Positions 16,800-24,971 of a stretch of 64,000 nt of DNA are shown here, in pieces; the first letter of the stretch is position 1, and the number at the start of each line of letters is the position of its first letter. The stretch spans positions 46,327-110,326 of the forward strand of contig JBBIKW010000014.1 of assembly GCA_037445225.1 (NCBI GenBank), read 5' to 3'. The stretch is from M3007 sp037445225. Its GTDB lineage: Bacteria > Bacteroidota > Bacteroidia > Chitinophagales > Saprospiraceae. The position numbers and the translations under genes were made by a program. Under the pieces are notes generated by a model. That model saw only the letters and a program-made list of their open reading frames with translations. It made no database searches and was not told where the DNA came from.

Positions 16800-17423
16800 T
16801 TGACGGTACTGCTGCTGGACAACTACGACTCCTTCACGTACAACCTGTACGACTACGTGCTCCGCGCGGGGGCGCAGTGCGTCGTCGTGCGCAACGATGC
16901 TCCGGATTTGCTGACATTTTCTCCCGACGACTTCGACGCTGTGCTGCTTTCTCCAGGGCCTGGGCGTCCGGAAGAGGCTGGCTTCATGTTAGAGCTGTTG
17001 TGCGCTTGGCAGCTCTATTTGCCAATATTGGGCGTTTGTTTGGGGCATCAAGCCATTGGGCTGGTGTATGGAGCGCGGGTAGAGCGGGCGCCGCGCCCCT
17101 TGCACGGCAAGACCTCGGAGGTTTGGCATGTTGAGCATCCGCTTTTTGCAGGGCTGCCTCAACCTTTTCGCGCCATGCGATACCATTCCTTAGCCGTAGT
17201 AGGATGGGAACAGACGCCCTTACGACCGTTGGCTTGGGCCGATGACGGCGTTTTAATGGCTATGGCTCATCGCTCCTTGCCCATCCTCGGCGTACAATTT
17301 CACCCCGAGTCTGCTCTTACAGAAGGCGGAGAGCAGCTAATACGCAATTGGGTGATGGGGATAGGCGAAGGCAATAGGCGAATAAAGCCATTTGCCGTCT
17401 TCGACGTGGGTAAGGTCACTTAG
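16800..17423 (+). CDS. Class I glutamine amidotransferase, PabA/TrpG type
   Basis: Ammonia-supplying subunit of anthranilate or aminodeoxychorismate synthase. 207 residues: LLLDNYDSFTYNLYDY start, SPGPGRPEEAG, catalytic cysteine in LGVCLGHQAIG (about residue 80) and His/Glu in GVQFHPESALTEGG (about 166-170). The start is a TTG at 16800, since a stop lies three codons upstream and the conserved N-terminus begins here. No TrpE/PabB partner is nearby, so tryptophan and folate roles cannot be separated. Convergent with ald, sharing the four bases TTAG. Confidence 0.93.
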   Translation: MTVLLLDNYDSFTYNLYDYVLRAGAQCVVVRNDAPDLLTFSPDDFDAVLLSPGPGRPEEAGFMLELLCAWQLYLPILGVCLGHQAIGLVYGARVERAPRPLHGKTSEVWHVEHPLFAGLPQPFRAMRYHSLAVVGWEQTPLRPLAWADDGVLMAMAHRSLPILGVQFHPESALTEGGEQLIRNWVMGIGEGNRRIKPFAVFDVGKVT

Positions 17424-18625
17424 TACTCCGAGGTGATGAGAAGGTCGATGTCGGTGCTTTTCATTTGGAACCGTTCGCCCAAGTATTGGTTGGTCAGGCA
17501 GCCCTTGTAGGTGTACACGCCATTGCGCAAGCCTTCGTCTTGAGTGATGAGCGCGTGGATACCGCCGGCTTCGGCTTTCATGAGGAGCGAGGTGAGGATG
17601 TTGCTGATGGCGTCGGAGGCCGTTCGCGCTACGCGCGAGGGGATGTTGGGTACGCAGTAGTGAATGACGCCGTGTTTCACGAAGGTAGGCTTTTCGTGCG
17701 TAGTAGCGCGCGAGGTCTCGAAGACGCCGCCCTGGTCGATGCTGACGTCGACGATGACGGAGCCGGGTTTCATGCGCTCCACGATGGACTCGGGCACCAG
17801 CAGCGGTGAGCGCCCGTGGCTGGAATGCATGGCGCCAATGGCCACGTCGGCAGTGATCAGCTGCTCAGCCAGATGGATGGGGTTAACAATAGAGGTGTGG
17901 AGCTGGCGGCCGATGTGTCGCTGCAGGCGCATCAGTTTGTAGGTGTTGTTGTCGAAGATGCGGACTTCGGCGCCCAACCCGATGGCGGTTCGCGTAGCGT
18001 ATTCGGCCACCACCCCCGCTCCAATGATGATGACTTTTGCCGGCGGTACACCGGCAATGCCGCCCAAGAGCACGCCCAATCCGCCGCGCGCCGTAGATAG
18101 CAAGTCGGCGGCAATGAGGATGGCGCTCGTGCCTGCAATTTCGCTCATGGCGCGCACGATGGGAAATACGCCCATCTCCGCATCGCGAATGTACTCCATG
18201 GCTAGAGCAATGACGCGGTGCTTCTGCAGCTGCAGGAGGTATTCCGGGGTGAGCAGCGGCAAGTGAATGGGCGATATGACCACTTGGTTGGGGCGCATCC
18301 ATTGGATCTCTTCCAGGGTGGGGGGAGCCACCTTTAAGACGATTTCAGCCTTGTACACTTCCTCGCGCGAGTGCGCAATTTCAGCCCCGGCGTCGATATA
18401 AGTCATGTCGGAAAAGCGGGCTCGCTCGCCGGCCCCGCTCTCGAGGAGGACGCGATGCCCGTGAGCGGTCAGCGTGGCGACGGAGTGCGGAACGAGGGCC
18501 ACGCGGTTTTCCTGCAAGGTGGTTTCGCGCGGAATGCCTATAAAGAGCTGTTGACGGCGATGCCCAACTTCTAACTTCTCTGCTTGAGTACTCAGGTGTG
18601 CAAATGTGCTGGCTATGGTCTTCAT
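17420..18625 (-). CDS. ald: Alanine dehydrogenase
   Basis: NAD-dependent enzyme interconverting L-alanine and pyruvate plus ammonia. 401 residues, slightly longer than the roughly 370-residue classical form because of an N-terminal extension typical of Bacteroidota. Signatures: GIPRETTLQENRVALVP, APPTLEEIQWM, the Rossmann motif IIIGAGVVAEYATRTA, DVSIDQGGVFETS and YCVPNIPSRVARTAS. 20 bases downstream of tsaE on the same strand. Confidence 0.95.
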   Translation of the reverse strand: MKTIASTFAHLSTQAEKLEVGHRRQQLFIGIPRETTLQENRVALVPHSVATLTAHGHRVLLESGAGERARFSDMTYIDAGAEIAHSREEVYKAEIVLKVAPPTLEEIQWMRPNQVVISPIHLPLLTPEYLLQLQKHRVIALAMEYIRDAEMGVFPIVRAMSEIAGTSAILIAADLLSTARGGLGVLLGGIAGVPPAKVIIIGAGVVAEYATRTAIGLGAEVRIFDNNTYKLMRLQRHIGRQLHTSIVNPIHLAEQLITADVAIGAMHSSHGRSPLLVPESIVERMKPGSVIVDVSIDQGGVFETSRATTHEKPTFVKHGVIHYCVPNIPSRVARTASDAISNILTSLLMKAEAGGIHALITQDEGLRNGVYTYKGCLTNQYLGERFQMKSTDIDLLITSEY

Positions 18626-18645
18626 ATCACCCGATGCAAGTTGGC

Positions 18646-19074
18646 TTATGAGATGAAGAGATAGCGTTCCATGGGAGAAGCACCCGCCTGCAGCTGTAGC
18701 CGCACCGTATCGGCAGGAAGAATAGGTTCAACGATCTGCGGCCATTCAATAAAGCAGTGCCATGGGTCGTAGAGCATTTCTTCAATACCCAAGTCGATCG
18801 CTTCTTCCAACCGCTCGATGCGATACAGGTCGATGTGGTGCACATAGGCCGGCTGGCCGTGGATATTGCGGTAGGTGTATTCATTTACCAAAGAAAACGT
18901 AGGGCTGTCGGGGCGCTCGGCCGTGCCTAACCATCGGCAGAAAGCTTGGACGAAGGTGGTTTTGCCTGCGCCCAGCTCGCCGTATAATGCCCACTTCCGC
19001 CGGTCCGGTAGCATTTCTGTGAGGCGAGGTATCACTACGTCCCAGTCGGATATAGAAGAAATCTGCCATTTCAC
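18646..19074 (-). CDS. tsaE: tRNA threonylcarbamoyladenosine biosynthesis ATPase TsaE
   Basis: ATPase that works with TsaB and TsaD to form t6A37 in tRNAs reading ANN codons. 142 residues: Walker A GELGAGKTTFVQAF (about 32-45), SPTFSLVNEY, HHIDLYRIERLEEAIDLG and FIEWPQIVE. The start is a GTG at 19072-19074, giving MKWQISSISDWD; a TACCTTTG promoter element ends four bases before it, so the mRNA would be leaderless and longer frames running into dtd can be discarded. Confidence 0.93.
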   Translation of the reverse strand: MKWQISSISDWDVVIPRLTEMLPDRRKWALYGELGAGKTTFVQAFCRWLGTAERPDSPTFSLVNEYTYRNIHGQPAYVHHIDLYRIERLEEAIDLGIEEMLYDPWHCFIEWPQIVEPILPADTVRLQLQAGASPMERYLFIS

Positions 19075-19078
19075 CGCC

Positions 19079-19086
19079 CAAAGGTA
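19079..19086 (-). promoter_or_regulatory. tsaE -7 promoter element
   Basis: TACCTTTG on the minus strand, ending four bases before the GTG of tsaE. The spacing implies a leaderless mRNA. No clear -33 TTG is seen. Confidence 0.6.
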
Positions 19087-19124
19087 ACAAATTGGGATGT
19101 GCCGTTGCACCTTTGCCGCCGCGT

Positions 19125-19577
19125 ATGCGAGTAGTGATTCAGCGCGTAGCCCACGCGTCGGTGGCGGTGGATGGACAAGAAAAGGCCCGTATTGGGCGTG
19201 GCCTGCTCGTCTTTGTCGGCATCGAGCATGAAGACACTCCGGCAGATGCTGAGTGGTTGAGCAAGAAGATTGCAGCATTGCGCATCTTTTCCGATGAGCG
19301 GGGGCTGATGAACCGATCCCTTCAGGAGGCAGACGGCGAACTGTTGGTGGTGAGCCAATTTACTCTGCATGCCAGCACCAAAAAGGGCAATCGACCCTCT
19401 TTCGTGCGCGCCGCGCGCCCCGAGCACGCCATACCGCTGTACGAAACTTTTGTACGCGTATTGGAGCGCGAGGTGGGCCATCCCGTTCAAACCGGCGTCT
19501 TCGGCGCCGACATGAAGGTCGCCTTGCTCAACGACGGACCGGTCACACTTTTCATAGACTCGCGCGCCCGCGAGTAA
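19125..19577 (+). CDS. dtd: D-aminoacyl-tRNA deacylase
   Basis: Cytoplasmic proofreading enzyme that removes D-amino acids from charged tRNA. 150 residues, standard length. Conserved start MRVVIQRVAHASVAVDG, catalytic-site motif SQFTLHA (about 77-83) and the cross-subunit motif NDGPVTLFIDS near the C-terminus. The ATG at 19125 is certain from the family start; divergent from tsaE. Confidence 0.96.
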   Translation: MRVVIQRVAHASVAVDGQEKARIGRGLLVFVGIEHEDTPADAEWLSKKIAALRIFSDERGLMNRSLQEADGELLVVSQFTLHASTKKGNRPSFVRAARPEHAIPLYETFVRVLEREVGHPVQTGVFGADMKVALLNDGPVTLFIDSRARE

Positions 19578-19589
19578 ACTCGGACCGCG

Positions 19590-19597
19590 TATTTTTG
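19590..19597 (+). promoter_or_regulatory. -7 promoter element before the small membrane protein gene
   Basis: TATTTTTG fits TAnnTTTG and lies 38 bases before the ATG at 19636. No clear -33 partner. Confidence 0.4.
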
Positions 19598-19635
19598 TTG
19601 ACCACACGCTATTCACTCATTCAAATTTTCCGCTC

Positions 19636-20094
19636 ATGCACTCGTTGCTCAGCACATTGCACTCGTACAATCGCTACCTCATCCTAATAGCCTTGGCAGT
19701 GGTGTTGGTGCGCGCCTTCTTGGGGTGGCTTGGCCGACGCCCCTACGAAAAGACGGACAACATAGCCTCGTTGGTATTGCTCAGTTTGTCGCACCTACAA
19801 CTGCTCATTGGCTTGGTGATGTGGGGCTTCACCAGTCCTTGGACGCAAACGGCTTTTGCCAACTTTGGCTTGGCAATGAAAGACCCTAATCAGCGCTACT
19901 GGGCTGTAGAGCACTTGGTCGCCATGCTTCTCGCCATCGGGCTTATCCAGTTGGGGCGCACTCTGTCGAAAAGGGCATCCGACGATGTGGCTAAGCACCG
20001 AAAAGCAGCCATTTACACGGCCGTGGCGGTGCTGATCGTTGTGGTCACCTTGGGACAAAAGGGCTTACTTATCGGCTCGCAATACGGCGGTTGA
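19636..20094 (+). CDS. Four-helix membrane protein, cytochrome-b-like
   Basis: 152 residues with four predicted membrane helices (about 10-30, 42-66, 92-112 and 122-142). Histidines at the ends of helices (LHSYNRYL, LSHLQLLIG, VEHLVAMLLA) recall small Bacteroidota proteins sometimes annotated as cytochrome B, but heme binding is not proven by the sequence. Followed four bases after its stop by the DinB-like gene, so they probably share a transcript. Confidence 0.65.
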   Translation: MHSLLSTLHSYNRYLILIALAVVLVRAFLGWLGRRPYEKTDNIASLVLLSLSHLQLLIGLVMWGFTSPWTQTAFANFGLAMKDPNQRYWAVEHLVAMLLAIGLIQLGRTLSKRASDDVAKHRKAAIYTAVAVLIVVVTLGQKGLLIGSQYGG

Positions 20095-20098
20095 GTGT

Positions 20099-20602
20099 AT
20101 GGAAAGCGCTTTAGCTGCTGAGTTTCGCAATCAGGCCCTCTTTCGCCTGCGCGAGAGCCTGCGCATGTGGCGCCGCGCCTGGGAAGAGCTGCCCCAAGAA
20201 GCCCTTTGGCAGCGCCCTAACGCGGCTTCAAACAGTGCCGCAAACCTGCTGTTGCACGTGTGCGGAAACATGCGGCAATACATCTGTGCCGGTTTGGGCG
20301 GCCAGCCCGACCTTCGCCAACGCGATGCTGAGTTTGCTGCCCGTTCCGGATATACCAAAGCCGAACTTTGGACCATGCTTGAACAGGCCGTATCCGAAGC
20401 CTGCGCCATCATCGAGCAAACCGACACCGACGAACTCTTGCGAATGCGCCGTGTGCAGGGATTTCATCTTTCTGGAGTGGGTATCATTCTTCACGTGGTC
20501 GAGCACTTTTCATACCACACAGGGCAACTGGCCTTTTGGGTGAAGTTCTTGCGCGACATCGACTTGGGCTTTTACGCGGGAGTAGATTTGAACGCAAAAT
20601 AA
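20099..20602 (+). CDS. DinB-family protein
   Basis: 167-residue four-helix-bundle protein of the DinB/YfiT-like superfamily, members of which bind a metal and often act as thiol-dependent transferases. The metal-ligand histidines expected for the fold are present: LLLHVCGNMRQY (about residue 53) and HVVEHFSYHTGQLAFW (about 135-145). Start at the ATG in 20099-20101, five bases after the previous stop. The substrate is unknown. Confidence 0.8.
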   Translation: MESALAAEFRNQALFRLRESLRMWRRAWEELPQEALWQRPNAASNSAANLLLHVCGNMRQYICAGLGGQPDLRQRDAEFAARSGYTKAELWTMLEQAVSEACAIIEQTDTDELLRMRRVQGFHLSGVGIILHVVEHFSYHTGQLAFWVKFLRDIDLGFYAGVDLNAK

Positions 20603-20646
20603 AATCTTTTCTTGAAGCGGGAAACTCTTTCAAAGATTGCGATGCC

Positions 20647-20678
20647 TTGTCGCATTCGGCAGCGATGCCCTACCTTTG
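20647..20678 (+). promoter_or_regulatory. Promoter of the parvulin-type chaperone gene
   Basis: TTG (20647-20649), 21 bases, then TACCTTTG (20671-20678): a complete match to the Bacteroidota -33/-7 pattern, with a leader of about 45 bases before the ATG at 20730. Confidence 0.7.
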
Positions 20679-20729
20679 CCGGCCGTGAGTGCTCTTCTTT
20701 ACCCATAAATAAAAACACATAGAGCGGTT

Positions 20730-22712
20730 ATGTCCAAATTACATTTGATCATAGCCTTTTTCCTGTTGGGGCTTGCTCAAGTAAATGCCCAACCCGGAGA
20801 AGCCTATGCCGACGACCCCGTGCTGTTTACCGTGGCCCAAACGCCCGTCCGCGTGTCCGAATTCATACAGCTGTACACCAAGAACAACCAGCAAAAAGCC
20901 GACTTTTCTGAGGCCTCCTTGCGCGAATACTTGGACTTGCACATCAAGTTCAAGCTCAAGGTGCAAAAGGCTCGCGACATGCGCTTAGATACGGTGACGG
21001 CGTTTCGCAACGAATTAGAGAGCTATCGACGCCAACTAGCTGCCTCGTATCTGGTAGACCGCGAGGTGACGGACAAGCTCATCCGCGAGGTCTACGAGCA
21101 CATGAAGCAAGACGTGGAGGTGAGCCATATTCTCATTGCTTGCAGCCGCAACGCTTCGCCTGCCGACACATTAGCGGCTTTTCAACGCGCCAACGCTCTG
21201 CTGCATGCCATTCTCGCAGGGGCCGACTTCGCCCAGATGGCTCGCGATAGTTCGCAGGACAATTCCTCGAAGGAAAACGGCGGTTACATCGGCTTTATCA
21301 CGGCTATGCTTCCCGATGGGTACTACTGGTTTGAAAAAGCGGTCTACAGCGCTCAGCCGGGTGTGGTGCCCTATGTGGTGCGCTCCCACCAAGGGTATCA
21401 CCTCATCAAAGTGCACCGCTTCCGCCCGGCGCGCGGAGAAGTAGAGGTGGCGCACATTTTAATTCGCAAGGGCGACAGCGAAGAGGCCAACGTGCTCAAG
21501 CGCCAAAAGGCAGACAGCGCCTACATAGCGGCCCAGCGCATGCCTTGGGAAGAGGCCTGCTTGCGCTATTCTGAGGATCAGGGCAGCGCTTCCAGGGGAG
21601 GCTATGTCGGCGCTTTTGGCATCAATCGCTACCAGCGCTCCTTTGAGGAGGCCGCCTTCGCCTTAGAAAAGGACGGCGACATTTCCCAGCCGGTGGAGAC
21701 TACCGTAGGCTGGCACATCATCAAACGCCTTAGCCGGCGCCCGCTTCCCCCTTTTGAAGAGATGCGCCGCACCCTCTCCGAGCGCGTCAAGCGCGACAGC
21801 CGCAGCGAGGTGGCTCGCCAAAGCTTCATTCGGCGCATCCAACGCGAAGCTAACTTCCGCGAATACCCGGAAAATCTCAAAGCATGGGCCGCCTTGCAAG
21901 TGGACTCTATCTTTCACACCTTCCGCTGGAAACCCGACTCTAGTGCGCCGCAAACGCCGCTGATGCAGTATGGCGACCGCGTCTACACAGTAGCCGACTT
22001 TGAGAATTTTCTAAACCGCTCGGCTCGCGAACGCATGCGCGGCTTGGGGCACCCCATCGAACAAACCATCGCAACCCTCTATCAAAAGTGGGTAGAAGAC
22101 GAGGCCATGGCCTATGAAGAAAGCCAGCTGGACAAAAAATACCCCGACTTCAAGCACCTCATGCGCGAGTACGAAGAAGGCATGCTGCTATTCGATGCCG
22201 CTAAGATTGAGGTGTGGGACAAAGCCAACACCGACTCCGTCGGCCTGCGGCGCTACTTCGATGAGCACCTAAAAGGCAAGTACCTCTGGGACGAACGCGC
22301 TGTAGTCAGCTTTTATACTCTCAAGTCGGCCGACAGCACCCTGCTCAAAAAGGTGCGCGAGTTTGTCGCGAAAAACCCGCCTGAAGCGGCGCTCAAAAAG
22401 TTTAACAAAAAGAGCGAAATGCTCGTCCGGTTGGAAAAGACGTATGAAAAGGGCCGCAACAAAGATTTGGAAGGGCTCTGGAGGTCCGGTGCGCTGTCGG
22501 AGCCTAAGATCGATGCGGGCACGCAGACCGCCTCTTTCCTGAAAGTGGAGCGCATCTTGCCGCCTTCTCCTAAAGAGCTGAGCGACGCCCGCGGCTATGC
22601 GGTAGCCGACTATCAAGACTTTTTAGAAAAGCAGTGGGTGGAGGAGTTGCGCCGGCAATACCCGGTAAAGGTAGAGGAAGACGTCTTTCGAACGCTCATC
22701 CGAAAAAAATAA
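20730..22712 (+). CDS. Periplasmic peptidyl-prolyl isomerase, PrsA/SurA-like
   Basis: 660-residue exported chaperone for outer-membrane protein folding. Signal peptide about 1-20 (LLGLAQVNAQ). Two parvulin (rotamase) domains: about 128-235 (VEVSHILIACSRNASPADT...GYIGFITAMLPDGYYWFE...RSHQGYHLIKV) and about 238-345 (VEVAHILIRKGDSEEAN...GGYVGAFGINRYQRSFEEAAF...TVGWHIIKRL). A long C-terminal helical region with many charged residues follows, lacking a third rotamase motif. Alone between unrelated genes with its own promoter. Confidence 0.9.
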   Translation: MSKLHLIIAFFLLGLAQVNAQPGEAYADDPVLFTVAQTPVRVSEFIQLYTKNNQQKADFSEASLREYLDLHIKFKLKVQKARDMRLDTVTAFRNELESYRRQLAASYLVDREVTDKLIREVYEHMKQDVEVSHILIACSRNASPADTLAAFQRANALLHAILAGADFAQMARDSSQDNSSKENGGYIGFITAMLPDGYYWFEKAVYSAQPGVVPYVVRSHQGYHLIKVHRFRPARGEVEVAHILIRKGDSEEANVLKRQKADSAYIAAQRMPWEEACLRYSEDQGSASRGGYVGAFGINRYQRSFEEAAFALEKDGDISQPVETTVGWHIIKRLSRRPLPPFEEMRRTLSERVKRDSRSEVARQSFIRRIQREANFREYPENLKAWAALQVDSIFHTFRWKPDSSAPQTPLMQYGDRVYTVADFENFLNRSARERMRGLGHPIEQTIATLYQKWVEDEAMAYEESQLDKKYPDFKHLMREYEEGMLLFDAAKIEVWDKANTDSVGLRRYFDEHLKGKYLWDERAVVSFYTLKSADSTLLKKVREFVAKNPPEAALKKFNKKSEMLVRLEKTYEKGRNKDLEGLWRSGALSEPKIDAGTQTASFLKVERILPPSPKELSDARGYAVADYQDFLEKQWVEELRRQYPVKVEEDVFRTLIRKK

Positions 22713-22718
22713 GCCCTT

Positions 22719-22788
22719 GTTTCGGAAGCAAACGGGTTTGCAGTCGGCTTAGGAGGGGCGCTGCAAGCCCGTTTTCGCTTACCGAAGC
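22719..22788. repeat. Large imperfect inverted repeat after the chaperone gene
   Basis: The arm at 22721-22743 pairs with 22761-22786 (about 22 pairs with one G:T, a two-base bulge and a single bulged A), loop about 17 bases. It starts just after the stop at 22712. No T-run follows, so it is either a non-canonical terminator or a mobile palindromic element. Confidence 0.6.
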
Positions 22789-22822
22789 AACCCTGGCGGC
22801 GTGTTAGCTGTTTAAAAGCGCA

Positions 22823-22830
22823 TATCTTTG
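22823..22830 (+). promoter_or_regulatory. DUF2452 gene -7 promoter element
   Basis: TATCTTTG fits TAnnTTTG and ends 18 bases before the ATG at 22849. No -33 TTG at the right distance. Confidence 0.5.
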
Positions 22831-22848
22831 TATGGCTCCGATACGCGT

Positions 22849-23298
22849 ATGAATGAAAAGAAAAAAGCAGAGGAAGCGCTTGTCAATCCCATAGACAAAG
22901 ACAAAGTGGCTGAAGAGCCGGGATTGTTGCCCTATGCCCATACGGTAGGGAGTGCGATCATACGCCCAGAGGATAAAGGGCGCCTTCGCGGCAACGCCAT
23001 GTTGGCCATGTACGACCAAACGGAGCGCCAAATGGAGCAGCTGCGCCGGCAGATGGAGACGCTAGTGGATCAGGCCAAAGCCTTGCAAAAACGCGTCAAC
23101 ATCTCAGAAGCCATCTACCAAGCCGATATCCCTTTCCAGCCGGTCATCCACCACGTCTACTACCTTTACGAGCGCAAGAGCGACGGCAAGCGCCTGCTGT
23201 CGTTGGTGTCGCCGGAGGAGTGGGGGAGTCGCTCTCCGTACGAACACTTGGCCACGGTGCGCCTCTTAGGCGACCACACGTGGGAGGTGCTCGCTTAA
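22849..23298 (+). CDS. DUF2452 domain protein
   Basis: 149-residue cytoplasmic protein of the DUF2452 family, function unknown. The family signature NPIDKDKVAEEPGLLPYAHT with VGSAIIRPEDKGR is near the N-terminus, followed by a coiled-coil-like helix (about 55-85) and a C-terminal part with FQPVIHHVYYLYERKSDG. The ATG at 22849 is used rather than an in-frame TTG at 22828, which lies in the promoter element. The stop shares TTAA with the convergent Ate-like gene. Confidence 0.88.
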   Translation: MNEKKKAEEALVNPIDKDKVAEEPGLLPYAHTVGSAIIRPEDKGRLRGNAMLAMYDQTERQMEQLRRQMETLVDQAKALQKRVNISEAIYQADIPFQPVIHHVYYLYERKSDGKRLLSLVSPEEWGSRSPYEHLATVRLLGDHTWEVLA

Positions 23299-24086
23299 GG
23301 GTTTTGCCCAGTGGAAAGCGCTGCCCATTGCTCGCGCCATCCCCGCACCGGCATCCGATTGATGGGATACCAGTTACCCCACCAGTCGAAGTACTCCAAA
23401 TTGTAAAAGTTGAGCTTGTAGTTGAATTCGCTGGGTAGGTCGTAAATAAAGCCAGGGTAATAGTATTTCTTGCCCAAAAAGCGGGCGTATTCGATTTCCA
23501 GCAGCATGGTGTAGGTGCCCAAGCTGCGCCCGGCCTCTTCGGGGTGGTAGATGCAGTAGTTGCCGGCCATGCTGCGGTGTCCTAAGTGAAAAAAGCTGCT
23601 GGCTACCAGCTGATTGTGGCGAAACACGTCGAACTGCACGCCTCGAGCGGGCATTATATGGCTCCAGGCGCTGAAGAAGCCGTAGATGGAGGCGGGGCGG
23701 TTGTGCTGGAAACGGGTGGCGTGCAACTCGAAGAGCACTTCGTGTTGCTTGAGGATCTGCAGCGGACGGCGCAGGACTTTAAGGTCGCTGTTACGGCGCA
23801 GGCATTTGCGCTGGCTCTTGCTCAGGTGAAAGCCGTCTAATTGAATGCGCAGTACCACTACTCGGCAGACCTGTCCGCGCCATTCCCAATAGTTGCGTCG
23901 GAACAGCAGATCCGACCAGTAGCACCAGCCGTCTTCGCAGAAGAGGTCGAAAACCATCGGGTCGAGCTCCTGCATGGGCAGGTACTCTTCAATGTAGTTC
24001 TCATTGAAAGAAATGTTTTCTAACAGGGATAAAGACCGCGCGTGCACGATGTTTTGGGTATTTGACTTAGATGCGAAGATACGCAC
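23295..24086 (-). CDS. Arginyl-tRNA--protein transferase-like (Ate/GNAT) protein
   Basis: About 263 residues. The Ate C-terminal GNAT-like domain is suggested by GFFSAWSHIMPARGVQFDVF, LVASSFFHLG, YCIYHPEEAGRSLGTYTMLLEI and KKYYYPGFIYD with a C-terminal NYKLNFYNLEYFDWWGN. Ate-type enzymes move an amino acid from tRNA to protein N-termini; here the cysteine-rich N-terminal region of eukaryotic Ate is absent, so activity is uncertain. The start is unclear: a GTG at 24086 gives the longest form; a GTG at 24044 or ATG at 23975 is possible. Confidence 0.7.
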   Translation of the reverse strand: MRIFASKSNTQNIVHARSLSLLENISFNENYIEEYLPMQELDPMVFDLFCEDGWCYWSDLLFRRNYWEWRGQVCRVVVLRIQLDGFHLSKSQRKCLRRNSDLKVLRRPLQILKQHEVLFELHATRFQHNRPASIYGFFSAWSHIMPARGVQFDVFRHNQLVASSFFHLGHRSMAGNYCIYHPEEAGRSLGTYTMLLEIEYARFLGKKYYYPGFIYDLPSEFNYKLNFYNLEYFDWWGNWYPINRMPVRGWREQWAALSTGQNP

Positions 24087-24113
24087 ACCGCGTAAATAGG
24101 CTGCCCTTGGGCA

Positions 24114-24944
24114 TCAAGAAGTAGGCGAGGAGCGCCACCGCTCTTCTAATGCTGCCACCGTCCAGGCGCGCTCTACAGTGAAGGCACCGTTGCGTATTCG
24201 GCGCAGGCTGCTTAGGTAGGCGCCGCTGCCCACCGCTCTACCTAAGTCGGCCGCTAAAGAGCGAATATAGGTGCCTTTGCCGCACACGACGCGGAAGCGG
24301 CACTGCAACCCATTGGGATAGTCCGGATACTGGTAGATGGGCACTCCCTTCTGGCTGAGCAGCGCCGGAGCAGAGCTATCCTCTGAAGGCACGGGTTGCA
24401 GCGGCCCGACTTCAAAGAAGTCGATGCGCACGCGGCGCGGCTGGATCGGCAGCTCGCCACCCGAACGCGCCTTCTTGTATAGGCGCCGGCCGTCTACCTT
24501 GATGGCTGAGAAGGCCGGCGGGACCTGTTCAATAAGCCCTACGAAACCTCGGGCTGCGGCTTGCACCAGCGCATCCGACAGGTGCTCGATAGGGTAGGTA
24601 GCGTCGAAGGGCTGCTCCCGATCTAAGGAAGGCGTGGTGGCGCCAAAAGTGATTGTGCCGGTGTACTCCTTCTCATCGGCTTGCAATTGCTCGATAAGAG
24701 CAGTGGCTTTTCCTACGCACAGCACCAGCAATCCTGTGGCCAGCGGGTCTAACGTGCCGGTGTGGCCAATCTTCAGGCGCCGAAGCCGGAGCCGCCTCGT
24801 CAGTAAATAGCGCACCTTATTGACCACGTCAAACGAAGACCATCCTGCTGGCTTGTCGACCAGCAGGATGGCTCCTTCTGGAAAAGGCTCGGGAAAATCC
24901 GCCCCTCGCTCATAAAGAGGAAACTCAGTAACAGCTATAGCCAT
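24114..24944 (-). CDS. truB: tRNA pseudouridine(55) synthase TruB
   Basis: Makes pseudouridine 55 in the T-loop of tRNAs. 276 residues. Catalytic aspartate Asp66 in KIGHTGTLDPLATGLL; other motifs are LLVDKPAGWSSFDVVNKVR, QVPPAFSAIKVDGRRLYKKAR and CGKGTYIRSLAADLG. The start ATG at 24942-24944 is seven bases after a TATTTTTG promoter element, giving a nearly leaderless mRNA. Confidence 0.96.
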   Translation of the reverse strand: MAIAVTEFPLYERGADFPEPFPEGAILLVDKPAGWSSFDVVNKVRYLLTRRLRLRRLKIGHTGTLDPLATGLLVLCVGKATALIEQLQADEKEYTGTITFGATTPSLDREQPFDATYPIEHLSDALVQAAARGFVGLIEQVPPAFSAIKVDGRRLYKKARSGGELPIQPRRVRIDFFEVGPLQPVPSEDSSAPALLSQKGVPIYQYPDYPNGLQCRFRVVCGKGTYIRSLAADLGRAVGSGAYLSSLRRIRNGAFTVERAWTVAALEERWRSSPTS

Positions 24945-24951
24945 TCGGCGG

Positions 24952-24959
24952 CAAAAATA
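24952..24959 (-). promoter_or_regulatory. truB -7 promoter element
   Basis: TATTTTTG on the minus strand, seven bases before the truB ATG; nearly leaderless. No -33 TTG. Confidence 0.5.
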
Positions 24960-24971
24960 AGGGCCATCCGC

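Noticed and set aside
18646..19278. Longer 210-residue TsaE
   Set aside because: The extra N-terminus is unlike TsaE, overlaps dtd, and would start upstream of the TACCTTTG element that leads directly into the GTG at 19074.
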